Below are positions 32,475 through 42,386 of a stretch of 52,582 bases of DNA, one piece after another (the first letter of the stretch is position 1; each line of letters opens with the position of its first letter). Position numbers and translations under genes: made by a program. Under the pieces are notes generated by a model. It was not told where the DNA came from and ran no database searches. It saw nothing but the letters and a program-made list of their open reading frames with translations. Source of the DNA: Asaia bogorensis (GTDB taxonomy: Bacteria; Pseudomonadota; Alphaproteobacteria; Acetobacterales; Acetobacteraceae); contig CAMBRC010000020.1 in assembly GCA_945869965.1 (NCBI GenBank), positions 1-52,582 of the forward strand. The letters run 5' to 3'.

Positions 32475-32907
32475 GGGCATAGCCCCGAACAAGGTGGCGT
32501 TGGTGCATGTTGCCCGGCGCCGGCTAGGACTTGATGAAGCCGACTATCGGGCCATTCTGCTGCGGGTTGCTGGCGTCGATAGCGCCACGCGGCTGGATGA
32601 TGATGGCTTCCGGCAACTGATGGACGTGTTCGCCGCAATGGGTTTCCAGAGTGACAGCGCGGCCCGCAACTTCGGCCGGCGCCCCGGCATGGCCGGTTCC
32701 GGCCATGTCGCAGCAATCCGCCGCCTGTGGCAGGAATACACCCATGGCGAGGGCACGGATGCCACGCTGGGCAAATGGCTGGAACGGACGTGGGGCGTTT
32801 CCGCCTTGCGGTTCGTGACGGCCGAACAGGCGCCGAAGGTGGTGGCCGTGCTCAAAGGCATGGTCGCACGCCGGCAGGCACCGCAGGGCATGCATGCCAC
32901 AGCCTGA
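32455..32907 (+). CDS. gemA: GemA/gp16-like regulatory protein
   Basis: A 150-residue protein of the DUF1018/GemA family of Mu-like phages. Family blocks are ALVHVARRRLGLDEADYRAI, then DSATRLDDDGFRQLMDVFAA, and a C-terminal LWQEYTHGEGTDATLGKWLE segment. In Mu, gemA modulates host gene expression and DNA gyrase. ATG 32455 follows GGGGAGTGG. It overlaps both neighbours. Confidence 0.82.
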   Translation: MPRRKPEGIAPNKVALVHVARRRLGLDEADYRAILLRVAGVDSATRLDDDGFRQLMDVFAAMGFQSDSAARNFGRRPGMAGSGHVAAIRRLWQEYTHGEGTDATLGKWLERTWGVSALRFVTAEQAPKVVAVLKGMVARRQAPQGMHATA

Positions 32908-33259
32908 CGCCATCCCCCAGGAGGTCGCGGCTTTCATTGAAGGGCTGCCGCCCTCCTGGGGCTACTCGCAGCTTGCCGACGCCTGTCGCGCCCGCTTCGG
33001 CGCGGCAGGCACCCCGGATGCCGATGCCATCCGGACCTGGTGGTTGTCGCGCGCCGCCGCGCACGCGCTACGCAACCGCCTCCAACGGGACGCAGAAGTT
33101 GCCGGCATGATCCGCGACCTTGCCGGGCGCGTCCACGTCGCGGCGATCATGACCGAGCTGCGCCGGCAGTTTCCGGTGCATCGTGTCCCCCGCCGCTCCA
33201 CCCTGTATCGCCACGTGTCGGTGCTTCTACGTGCGACGAACCAGAATCAGCGATCTTGA
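32894..33259 (+). CDS. Small Mu-like early protein, possible DNA-binding
   Basis: A 121-residue protein of unrecognised family, overlapping gemA by 14 bases. The central region (about 65-110) is helical and basic: GMIRDLAGRVHVAAIMTELR, then RVPRRSTLYRHVSVLL, which resembles a helix-turn-helix followed by a basic tail. It may be a transcription factor of the early-to-middle switch. A 157-base gap then precedes mor. Confidence 0.6.
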   Translation: MPQPDAIPQEVAAFIEGLPPSWGYSQLADACRARFGAAGTPDADAIRTWWLSRAAAHALRNRLQRDAEVAGMIRDLAGRVHVAAIMTELRRQFPVHRVPRRSTLYRHVSVLLRATNQNQRS

Positions 33260-33372
33260 CCGCGCATCGCCCCCTCTGGCGATAGGATGCATCGTGCGTC
33301 GTTCATCCTGCCATGGTTGGGGCTGACGAGGTTTCGTGAGTGGAGCACGGTTCCGGCGTCGCGCACGGTCAC

Positions 33373-33386
33373 CCCTCAACTGAGGG
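33373..33386. promoter_or_regulatory. Inverted repeat upstream of mor
   Basis: CCCTCA-AC-TGAGGG, perfect six-base arms, 31 bases before the mor start. A regulator-binding site or short hairpin in the leader is possible. Confidence 0.4.
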
Positions 33387-33416
33387 CGTGGCCGTTGCAG
33401 CGCCCCCATCGGCACA

Positions 33417-33794
33417 ATGGGGTGCATGGAGACGCCTCCACCGCCCGTCGAACTTGCGCCCATCGCCAACCTGATTGGAACGGCCGCGACCCTGCGGCTG
33501 ATCGAATTGCATGGCGGTTGCAGGGTCTACGTGCCCCGCAAACCGACCGAGCGATCCCGCTTTTCCCGCGAGCTTGGACCCGAAGCGGCCCGCGCTTTGG
33601 GGGCGGCAATGGGCGGTGACTGCCTCCAAGTTCCCCTCGCGCATGCTTGGCTGGTGAAGGTCTACACCCTGCGCCGCGAAAGCGCCGCGCAGATCGCCCG
33701 GCGGCTGAAAATGACGGAAAACACCGTCTATGTCCTGCGGCGTGCCATGCGCCTTACCTCGGGCGCAAACTCCGCAGCGGGCATAGCGTCGTGA
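33417..33794 (+). CDS. mor: Mor/C-type middle transcription activator
   Basis: A 125-residue protein of the Mor family of Mu-like phages. Family blocks are LAPIANLIGTAATLRLIELH, then GGCRVYVPRKP, and a C-terminal helix-turn-helix RRESAAQIARRLKMTENTVY. Mor activates the middle promoter and thereby the late genes. ATG 33417 or 33426 are both possible. Its stop overlaps the protease GTG by four bases; in Mu, lysis and packaging genes would come between, so the junction is unusual. Confidence 0.85.
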   Translation: MGCMETPPPPVELAPIANLIGTAATLRLIELHGGCRVYVPRKPTERSRFSRELGPEAARALGAAMGGDCLQVPLAHAWLVKVYTLRRESAAQIARRLKMTENTVYVLRRAMRLTSGANSAAGIAS

Positions 33795-34750
33795 CGCCGC
33801 AGCGGGAGACCCGCCAAGGCCCTCCTATGCCCCTGGGGACGGCACAGGAAGGCGCCAGCGGCAATGTGCCGGCATGGGTCCATCTACTGCCCTCCGGCGC
33901 GTTCAATGGGCGTGACGGGCGCGCCTTCGTGGTGGAACAGCCCGACCGCATCATTGCCGCATCGCTGCGCCAGGCGCCTGGCGGAAACTTGCCGCTCGAT
34001 TATGACCACGCCATTGACCGGACGGCCGCGAACGCGGGCGAAGCACCTGCGGCCGGCTGGATCGTCGCCCTTGAGGCGCGCGCCGATGGCATCTGGGGCC
34101 AGGTCGAATGGACCCCTCGCGCCCGCGATCGCATCGCCGCGCGGGAATACCGCTTCATCTCCCCCGTGATCGTCCACGGGCCGGATCGCAAGGTGGTGGC
34201 GCTGCTGCGCGCGGCCCTCACCAACAACCCGAACCTTTCGCAACTGACCGCCCTCAACTCCGCAGGCACCCCCATGGACCTTGAAGCCCTTCTGACTGCA
34301 CTCCGCGAACTGCTGGCCCTCCCGGTTGACGCCGAGGCGGAAGCCGTGGTCGCGGCAGTGCGCGAGCTGGCCACGGCGAAGAACACGCCGGACCCCGCGC
34401 GCTTCGTGCCAATCGGACTGTTCCAACGCGCTGTGGCCGACGCCAACAAGGCCAATCTCGGCCTGTCGCAGAATGCCGCCGAACAGGCCGTTGAGGGCGC
34501 GATCCGCGATCGGCGGCTGATGCCATGGATGCGGGAATGGGGCGTGTCGCTGTGCATGGCCAATGCCAATGCCTTTGGCGGCTTCGTGAAGGGCGTTGGT
34601 CCTTCGATCAACACCTTCCTCGGCTCGCTCGCGGCCCCGGCCGTGCCGGGAAAGCGATGGGACGAACCCGACAAACGGCCCGGTCCGGTGGATGAAGTGG
34701 CCAAGAACCTCGGCCTGAGCGCCGCAGACATCGCGAAATACGGAGCATAG
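33791..34750 (+). CDS. Mu gpI-like prohead protease/scaffold
   Basis: A 319-residue head-maturation protease. Residues 25-140 form the Mu I domain: WVHLLPSGAFNGRDGRAFVV, LPLDYDHAIDR, APAAGWIVALEA, EYRFISPVIV and ALTNNPNLSQL. The DYDH and following motifs contain the likely catalytic residues. The C-terminal 170 residues probably form the scaffold. GTG 33791 overlaps the mor stop (GTGA); ATG 33827 behind AAGG is an alternative. It would cut the scaffold during capsid assembly. Confidence 0.85.
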   Translation: MTPQRETRQGPPMPLGTAQEGASGNVPAWVHLLPSGAFNGRDGRAFVVEQPDRIIAASLRQAPGGNLPLDYDHAIDRTAANAGEAPAAGWIVALEARADGIWGQVEWTPRARDRIAAREYRFISPVIVHGPDRKVVALLRAALTNNPNLSQLTALNSAGTPMDLEALLTALRELLALPVDAEAEAVVAAVRELATAKNTPDPARFVPIGLFQRAVADANKANLGLSQNAAEQAVEGAIRDRRLMPWMREWGVSLCMANANAFGGFVKGVGPSINTFLGSLAAPAVPGKRWDEPDKRPGPVDEVAKNLGLSAADIAKYGA

Positions 34751-34754
34751 ACCG

Positions 34755-35651
34755 ATGACGCCGAACGCCGAAAACCTCACCAGCCTGTTCACGGGCTACA
34801 ACGCCACCTTCAACAAGGCGATGACTGCCACGCCGAGCTTCCACAAGAAGCTTGCCATGGTGGTGCCCAGCACCACGCGCGAGAACCAATACGGCTGGCT
34901 CAGTGCCATGCCCGCGCTGCGCGAATGGGTCGGCGACCGCATCATTCACCAGCTTTCCATCGAAGGTTTTGTTCTCCGCAACAAGGAGTTCGAGGCCACC
35001 GTTTCGGTCCGACGCACGGACATCGAAGATGACCAGTATGGCGTCTATGCCCCCATGTTCGAGAAGATGGGCCGCGACGCGGCGCAGCATCCCGACGAAC
35101 TGGTGTTGGGGGTGCTCAAGGATGGCTTCACCCGCACCTGCTACGATAACCAGTACTTCTTCGACACCGACCATCCTGTGGGCGGCATGGGTGGCGCGGC
35201 CCCGGTATCCGTGAGCAACAGCGGCGGCGGGTCTGGCACGCCATGGTTCCTGCTGGACTGCTCGCAACCCCTCAAGCCGATGGTGTTTCAGGAGCGGCTT
35301 CCGTATCGGCTGACCCCTCTGGACCGGGAGCAGGATGAGAACGTCTTTTCCCGAGGCGAATACATCTACGGCGTGCGCGCTCGGGGCAATGCCGGCTTCG
35401 GCCTGTGGCAGCTTGCCTATGGCAGCAAGCAGACGCTGGATGTTGCCGCCTACGCCACCGCGCGCGCGGCGATGATGGGGTTCAAGTCCGACAGCGGCAA
35501 GGTGCTCAACATCACGCCAACGCACCTGGTGGTACCGCCGTCGCTGGAAAGCGTGGCGCGCCAGATCGTGGTAGCGGACCGCGATGCGGGCGGCGCCGCC
35601 AATGTCTGGCACGGCAGCGCCGATTTGATCGTGACCGCGATGGTGCTCTGA
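34755..35651 (+). CDS. Mu gpT-like major capsid protein
   Basis: A 298-residue major head subunit of the Mu T family. It begins MTPNAENLTSLFTGYNATFN; the mid-region YGVYAPMFEKMGRDAAQHPD and C-terminal NITPTHLVVPPSLESVARQI are typical of gpT. Length is that of intact family members. It lies four bases after the protease stop. A terminator and 114 bases of non-coding DNA lead to the right end. No portal, connector or tail gene is in the element, so it could only assemble particles with help. Confidence 0.9.
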   Translation: MTPNAENLTSLFTGYNATFNKAMTATPSFHKKLAMVVPSTTRENQYGWLSAMPALREWVGDRIIHQLSIEGFVLRNKEFEATVSVRRTDIEDDQYGVYAPMFEKMGRDAAQHPDELVLGVLKDGFTRTCYDNQYFFDTDHPVGGMGGAAPVSVSNSGGGSGTPWFLLDCSQPLKPMVFQERLPYRLTPLDREQDENVFSRGEYIYGVRARGNAGFGLWQLAYGSKQTLDVAAYATARAAMMGFKSDSGKVLNITPTHLVVPPSLESVARQIVVADRDAGGAANVWHGSADLIVTAMVL

Positions 35652-35662
35652 GGCTGGCATCA

Positions 35663-35685
35663 GGGGCGCCTAAGGCGTCCCTTTT
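35663..35685 (+). terminator. Terminator after the capsid gene
   Basis: GGGGCGCC-TAA-GGCGTCCC, an eight-pair stem with one G-T pair, followed by CTTTTG. It ends the element's late transcript before the right end. Confidence 0.7.
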
Positions 35686-35748
35686 GCTTCGATTAGAGCC
35701 GACTTACAATGCGCTTCGAGGCCGGCGGCGCCATCCCGGCATATCCCG

Positions 35749-35799
35749 CATGGGCTCGCTTAATCCCGCATCCGTGGCCAGATAATTATTCAGACAGCA
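35749..35799 (-). promoter_or_regulatory. Right end with transposase-binding-site-like repeats
   Basis: Reading inward on the minus strand, GAATAATTATCTGGCCACG (R1) matches the left-end repeat at most positions, and a second weaker copy, GGATTAAGCGAGCCCATG (35749-35766), follows. The outermost bases are CA on the plus strand. Confidence 0.6.
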
Positions 35800-35932
35800 G
35801 CGCCTTCGGCCAAGGGGGGCATCGAGGCCTTTATCAAGGCCCCGATGCCCCCCTTGGCCGAAGGCGCTTCATGGTTGAGGTCCAGGGTCTCGGACCCTGG
35901 TGGGGTCCAGGGGCAAAGCCCTTGGCCTTGCC
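35800..35932. repeat. Right part of the split G+C-rich repeat
   Basis: Continuation of 28240-28306. It holds the long palindrome (27-base arms beginning GCGCCTTCGG, with the first bases shared with the left part), TCATGGTTGAGGTCC, a CCAGGGTC/GACCCTGG hairpin and a CCAGGGGC/GCCCTTGG hairpin. It leads to the ppiC stop. Confidence 0.85.
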
Positions 35933-36814
35933 TTACCGCCGGGCCGGTGCCGGGGGCGGCTGGGCGTCGTCGGTGGCTCGGCGGGGGGTTCCGTCGATGT
36001 TGAATTTTTCGATGATGAGGCCGGTTCGGGCTTCTTGCAGGACTTTTTCGACGCCTTCCTGGATGGTTTTGGTGCGCAGGGCTTCGAAGGCTTCTTCGAA
36101 GGGCGGCGGGGGGGCGGTTCGGCGGGCTTCGAGGCGGATGACGTGCCAGCCGAACTGGGATTTGACCGGGGTGTCGGTGATTTGGCCGGTTTTGAGGGCG
36201 AAGGCGGCGGCGGCGAATTCGGGGACCATGTCGGCTTTCTTGAAGAAGCCGAGGTCGCCGTCGCCGGAGGCTTTGTCGGCGCTGCGGGATTTGGCGATGG
36301 TGGCGAAGTCGCCGCCTTTCTTGAGTTCGGCGATGACGGTTTTGGCGTCGGCTTCGTTGGGCAGGAGGATGTGGCGGGCGTGGACTTCTTCCTCGCCGGG
36401 TTTGCCGGCGATTTCGCGGTCGTAGCGGGCGCGCAGTTCGGTTTCGCCGACCAGGGGGCCGACGTCGCGGCTGATCAGGGCGGTTTGCAGGGCCTGGTCC
36501 TGGGCGCGGGCCATTTGGCGGGCGACGAGGGGTTCGCGGTCGAGGCCGCGGCGGCGGGCGAGGTCGATGATGGCCGCGCGGTCGACGAGCTGATCGAGGA
36601 GCATCGGGAAGAGCATGGCGGGCGGCATGCCGCGCATTTCGGCGGGCAGGGACTGGGCGGCTTCGGCGAGGTCGCTGGCGCGGATTTCGGTGGTGTTGAC
36701 GCGGGCGATCACCGGGTCAGGTGCGGGCGCCGTGGCCGGGGCTGAGGTTTGGGCCGCGGCGGGGGCGCCGGCGACAAGACTGGCTGCCAGCAGGAGGGCG
36801 CCGAGCTGCTTCAT
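35933..36814 (-). CDS. Parvulin-type periplasmic peptidyl-prolyl isomerase
   Basis: A 293-residue PpiC/SurA-like foldase. A Sec signal peptide (MKQLGALLLAASLVAGAPAA, then AAQ) directs it to the periplasm. The N-terminal chaperone region spans about 40-135. The parvulin domain (about 150-255) has VHARHILLPNEADA, GGDFATIAKS, SGDGDLGFFKK and FGWHVIRLE blocks. It assists folding of outer-membrane or periplasmic proteins. ATG 36814 lies 11 bases behind AAGGAT. It is divergent from secA, with 208 bases between, a functional pairing seen in alphaproteobacteria. Confidence 0.88.
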   Translation of the reverse strand: MKQLGALLLAASLVAGAPAAAQTSAPATAPAPDPVIARVNTTEIRASDLAEAAQSLPAEMRGMPPAMLFPMLLDQLVDRAAIIDLARRRGLDREPLVARQMARAQDQALQTALISRDVGPLVGETELRARYDREIAGKPGEEEVHARHILLPNEADAKTVIAELKKGGDFATIAKSRSADKASGDGDLGFFKKADMVPEFAAAAFALKTGQITDTPVKSQFGWHVIRLEARRTAPPPPFEEAFEALRTKTIQEGVEKVLQEARTGLIIEKFNIDGTPRRATDDAQPPPAPARR

Positions 36815-37022
36815 GGGCGGGAATCCTTGAGGGAGGACCGGGATCATGACGGAGGCGGGGAATCGGGACAAGCGAGGCCTTCGCGGGGGGCATGGCGGGG
36901 TTGTGAGTCGGGGTTGTGAGTCCGGGCGGTCGTTGACCCCGGGCGGCCTCGGTCCTATCTCACGGGCTTGGCTGTCCGGCATGCGTCGGGCGGCTGATGA
37001 TGCTTGTCCCGGAAGGGTATTC

Positions 37023-39743
<2,721 letters not shown>

Positions 39744-39765
39744 GCAGGCAAGTGGCAGGAAGAAA

Positions 39766-39916
39766 CTTCTTTTTGTGAACAAAAAGAAGCAAAAAAACTT
39801 TATTCGTTTGCTGGCGGCGCGGCGGTGATAGGCGGGGCGCTTCGTTTCGCCGCGGATGGTGGTCCGAAGAGCCAATGGGTGAAGTTTTTTTGCTTCTTTT
39901 TGTTCACAAAAAGAAG
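39766..39916. repeat. Pair of inverted A/T-rich hairpins after secA
   Basis: Two copies of the 24-base hairpin (39766-39789 and 39893-39916) with their flanking T and A runs, in opposite orientation, enclosing about 75 bases of G+C-rich sequence. Between them they can fold into a larger structure. They end the secA message and precede the dioxygenase leader. Confidence 0.75.
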
Positions 39917-39991
39917 AATCTTCTTGATGCTTGACACTGCCGGCGGGCTGCGGTCCGCTCTGCGGGGATGTCCACGCCAAGGAGTTTTGCC

Positions 39992-41059
39992 ATGAACCGC
40001 GCCGCCATTGCCGGGCCCAGTGCCTGGACCGGTGCCGAGCTTGCCGCCAGCGGGGATTGGGTGCGGCGCTTTGATGACGGGCATTTGGCGGAGATCGACG
40101 CGGCGCTGGCGCAGGTGAAGCGGCTGGGCGGTGGGGTGATCGGGTTTGGGCGCGAGGTGTTTCCGCTGGATCGCGCGGCTTCGTTGTTGGGCGACGTGTC
40201 CAAGGAGTTGGAGAGCGGGCGCGGGGCGGTGCGGCTGCGCGGGTTGCCGGTGGGGCGGTATTCGACCGATGATCTCAGGCGGATTTTCTGGGGGATTGGG
40301 CGGCATCTAGGCACGGCGCTGTTCCAGAATGCGCGCGGCGAGGCGATGGGCGAGGTGCGCGACGAGACCAAGATTGTCGAAAAGTCGTTTGATCCGACCG
40401 AGGATGGGCGGGTGGCTTCGGCGCGGGCGCGGTCGCGGTCGACCGGGCCGCTGCGTTGGCACACCGACCGGTGCGATGTGATCGCGCTGTTGTGTCTGCG
40501 CAATGCGATGGAGGGCGGGGTATCGAAGCTGGCGTCGATTGCGGCGATTCACGATACGATGTTGGCGCGGCGGCCGGATTTGCTGGAGCTGTTGTGCCAG
40601 GATTACTGGCGCTCGCGGCCGGTGGACGAGGATGGGATGGCGGGCGGCAATGTGTTCGCGATGCCGGTGTTCGGCTTCGCGGAGGGTCAGATTACCAGCC
40701 AGTATTCGCGTACCTATGTCGAGCAGGCGCAGGAAGTGGCGGGGGTGCCGAAGCTGAGTGCGGCGCAGAACGAGGCGTTGGACATGCTGGCGGCGGTGGC
40801 GGAGGAGCAGTGTTTGCACTCGGCGTTCGAGGCGGGCGACATTCAGTTGTTGAACAACCACCTGATTTATCATGGGCGGACCGCCTATGCCGATGATGCG
40901 CCGTCGGGGCGGGACCGGTTGCTGCTGCGGTTGTGGCTGTCGATGCCGAACAGCCGGCGGCTGCCGGACGGGTTCGAGAGTTTGTGGGGCGCGACGGCTG
41001 CGGGGGCGGTGCGGGGCGGGGTGGTGCAGCCGCAATCGGGCGTGCGGATCGCGGCTTGA
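39992..41059 (+). CDS. TauD/TfdA-family 2-oxoglutarate-Fe(II) dioxygenase-like protein
   Basis: A 355-residue jelly-roll oxygenase. The iron ligands are H157-T-D159 in LRWHTDRCDV and H294 in NNHLIYHGRTAY; R313 in LLRLWLS should bind 2-oxoglutarate. A GRGAVRLRGLPVGRYSTDDL region precedes the core. It probably hydroxylates a small carboxylate; the substrate is unknown. ATG 39992 follows AAGGAG. The stop overlaps the next gene's ATG (TGATG), suggesting coupled translation and a joint role with the methyltransferase. Confidence 0.85.
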   Translation: MNRAAIAGPSAWTGAELAASGDWVRRFDDGHLAEIDAALAQVKRLGGGVIGFGREVFPLDRAASLLGDVSKELESGRGAVRLRGLPVGRYSTDDLRRIFWGIGRHLGTALFQNARGEAMGEVRDETKIVEKSFDPTEDGRVASARARSRSTGPLRWHTDRCDVIALLCLRNAMEGGVSKLASIAAIHDTMLARRPDLLELLCQDYWRSRPVDEDGMAGGNVFAMPVFGFAEGQITSQYSRTYVEQAQEVAGVPKLSAAQNEALDMLAAVAEEQCLHSAFEAGDIQLLNNHLIYHGRTAYADDAPSGRDRLLLRLWLSMPNSRRLPDGFESLWGATAAGAVRGGVVQPQSGVRIAA

Positions 41060-41826
41060 TGCCAACATCCGCGACCCTGGCGCCCGACGCGCGGGCGGTT
41101 GGGCGATCGCTGCGCATTTATCACGCGCCGGGGCGTGGGGCAGTGCTGGACGGCTTCTATCGGCGGTTTGTCGGGGCGGGGGAGCTGGCTTTCGATGTTG
41201 GCGCCCATGCTGGCGACCGCACGGCGTGTTTCCGCCGGCTGGGCGCGCGGGTGGTGGCGGTGGAGCCGCAGCCGGCGTTGCAGCGGCTGTTGCGGCGGTT
41301 GTTTGGCGGGGATGGCGGGGTGGTGCGCGAGGCGGTGTTGGTTGGTGCCGCGTTGGGGGTTGGCGAATTGTGGATCAACCGGCGCAATCCGACCATTTCC
41401 ACGGCCAGCCCGGCCTTTATCGCCGCGACCGATGGGGCGCCGGGGTGGGAGGGCGAGGCCTGGGAGCAGCGGCTGGAATGCCCGGTGACGACGTTGGATG
41501 CCTTGGCCGCGGCGCATGGCCGTCCGGATTTCGTCAAGATCGATGTGGAGGGTTTCGAGGCCGAGGCGCTGGGCGGGTTGTCGTTTGCGCCGCGGGCGTT
41601 GTCGTTCGAATTCACCACCATCCAGCGTGATGTCGCGCAGCGCTGCCTGGAGCGGCTGGCCGCCTTGGGGTATCGCGCCTTCAATGCCTGCCTGGGTGAA
41701 TCGATGCAGTTTGCGCATCCGGCGGCGATCGGAGCCGAGGCGATGGCGGACTATGTCGCCGCGTTGCCGCATGACGCCAATTCCGGCGATGTCTATGCCA
41801 GCATCGAGCCGCGGCGGGTGGGGTAG
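41059..41826 (+). CDS. FkbM-family methyltransferase
   Basis: A 255-residue SAM-dependent methyltransferase. Motif I is LAFDVGAHAGDRTACFRRLG (about 44-63), the following acidic residue is in VVAVEPQPALQRLL, and the FkbM block is FVKIDVEGFEAEALGGL near 157-173. It probably O-methylates a sugar or a secondary-metabolite hydroxyl group. The start overlaps the dioxygenase stop. It converges on the Ehr small-subunit gene with a 20-base gap. Confidence 0.85.
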   Translation: MPTSATLAPDARAVGRSLRIYHAPGRGAVLDGFYRRFVGAGELAFDVGAHAGDRTACFRRLGARVVAVEPQPALQRLLRRLFGGDGGVVREAVLVGAALGVGELWINRRNPTISTASPAFIAATDGAPGWEGEAWEQRLECPVTTLDALAAAHGRPDFVKIDVEGFEAEALGGLSFAPRALSFEFTTIQRDVAQRCLERLAALGYRAFNACLGESMQFAHPAAIGAEAMADYVAALPHDANSGDVYASIEPRRVG

Positions 41827-41846
41827 GGAAGGCCGCTGGCTTTGTT

Positions 41847-42386
41847 CTACCGTGCGCCGGCCTCGAGCAGCATCAGCAGGCCTTCGAGCAGTTCGGTCGG
41901 GCTGGGCGGGCAGCCGCGGATCACCAGGTCGACGGGCAGGGTGGAATCGACGCCGCCGGCGATGGCGTAGCTGCCCTTGAAGACGCCGCCGTCGATGGCG
42001 CAGTCGCCGATGGCGATGACGAAGCGCGGGTCCGGGGCGGCGTCCCAGGCCTGTTGCAGGGCGGCCTGGAGGGAGCGGGTGACCGGGCCGGTGACCAGCA
42101 GGACGTCGGCTTGGCGCGGGCTGTCGACGAAGCGCAGGCCGAAGCGGGTGAGGTCGTAGACGACGCCGCGCAGGGCACGCAGTTCCAGTTCGCAGCCGCC
42201 GCAGCTGCCGGGATCGAGCGTGTGCAGGGCCAAGCTGCGGCCGAGGCGGTTTATGCTGGCGGCTTCCAGCCGGGCGGCGAGGTCCTGGACGCCGGTTTCG
42301 TCGATCGGCGGCGGGGGAATGGCGGCGGGGCGGGCGCGCAGGTTGCGCCAGGCGTGCAGCCAGGGGGGAAGGACGGGGTCGGTCAC
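41847..42386 (-). CDS. NuoB/HyfI-like iron-sulfur small subunit of an Ehr complex
   Basis: A 179-residue subunit homologous to complex I NuoB and hydrogenase-4 HyfI. The four cluster cysteines are all present: C62-G-G-C65 in DPGSCGGCELELR, C129 in IAIGDCAIDGG and C159 in VIRGCPPSP. It should carry one [4Fe-4S] cluster next to the large subunit. GTG 42386 overlaps the large-subunit stop. Unlike the large subunit, it keeps its ligands, so the complex may still carry electrons. Confidence 0.85.
   Translation of the reverse strand: MTDPVLPPWLHAWRNLRARPAAIPPPPIDETGVQDLAARLEAASINRLGRSLALHTLDPGSCGGCELELRALRGVVYDLTRFGLRFVDSPRQADVLLVTGPVTRSLQAALQQAWDAAPDPRFVIAIGDCAIDGGVFKGSYAIAGGVDSTLPVDLVIRGCPPSPTELLEGLLMLLEAGAR

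Larger units (their letters stand above)
28307..35799. mobile_element. Compact Mu-like transposable element (7.5 kb)
   Basis: The left end reads TGGGGTCCGAAAAATTATTC and the right end, reversed, TGCTGTCTGAATAATTATCT; both continue to a shared CCACG, giving terminal inverted repeats with TG...CA termini. The target duplication is GCGC (28303-28306 and 35800-35803), or AGCGC if the terminal A is shared. Inside, in Mu order, are a repressor (minus strand) and then MuA, MuB, small genes, GemA, Mor, a gpI-like protease and a gpT-like capsid gene. Lysis, terminase, portal, scaffold-assembly and all tail genes of Mu phages are absent. A deletion derivative or a Mu-type satellite are the two readings. 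Confidence 0.85.

Noticed and set aside
35709-35820. Short frame starting MRFEAGGAIPAYPAW after the capsid gene
   Set aside because: It runs through the transposase-site repeats and out of the element into the host repeat, lacks a ribosome site, and lies behind a terminator.
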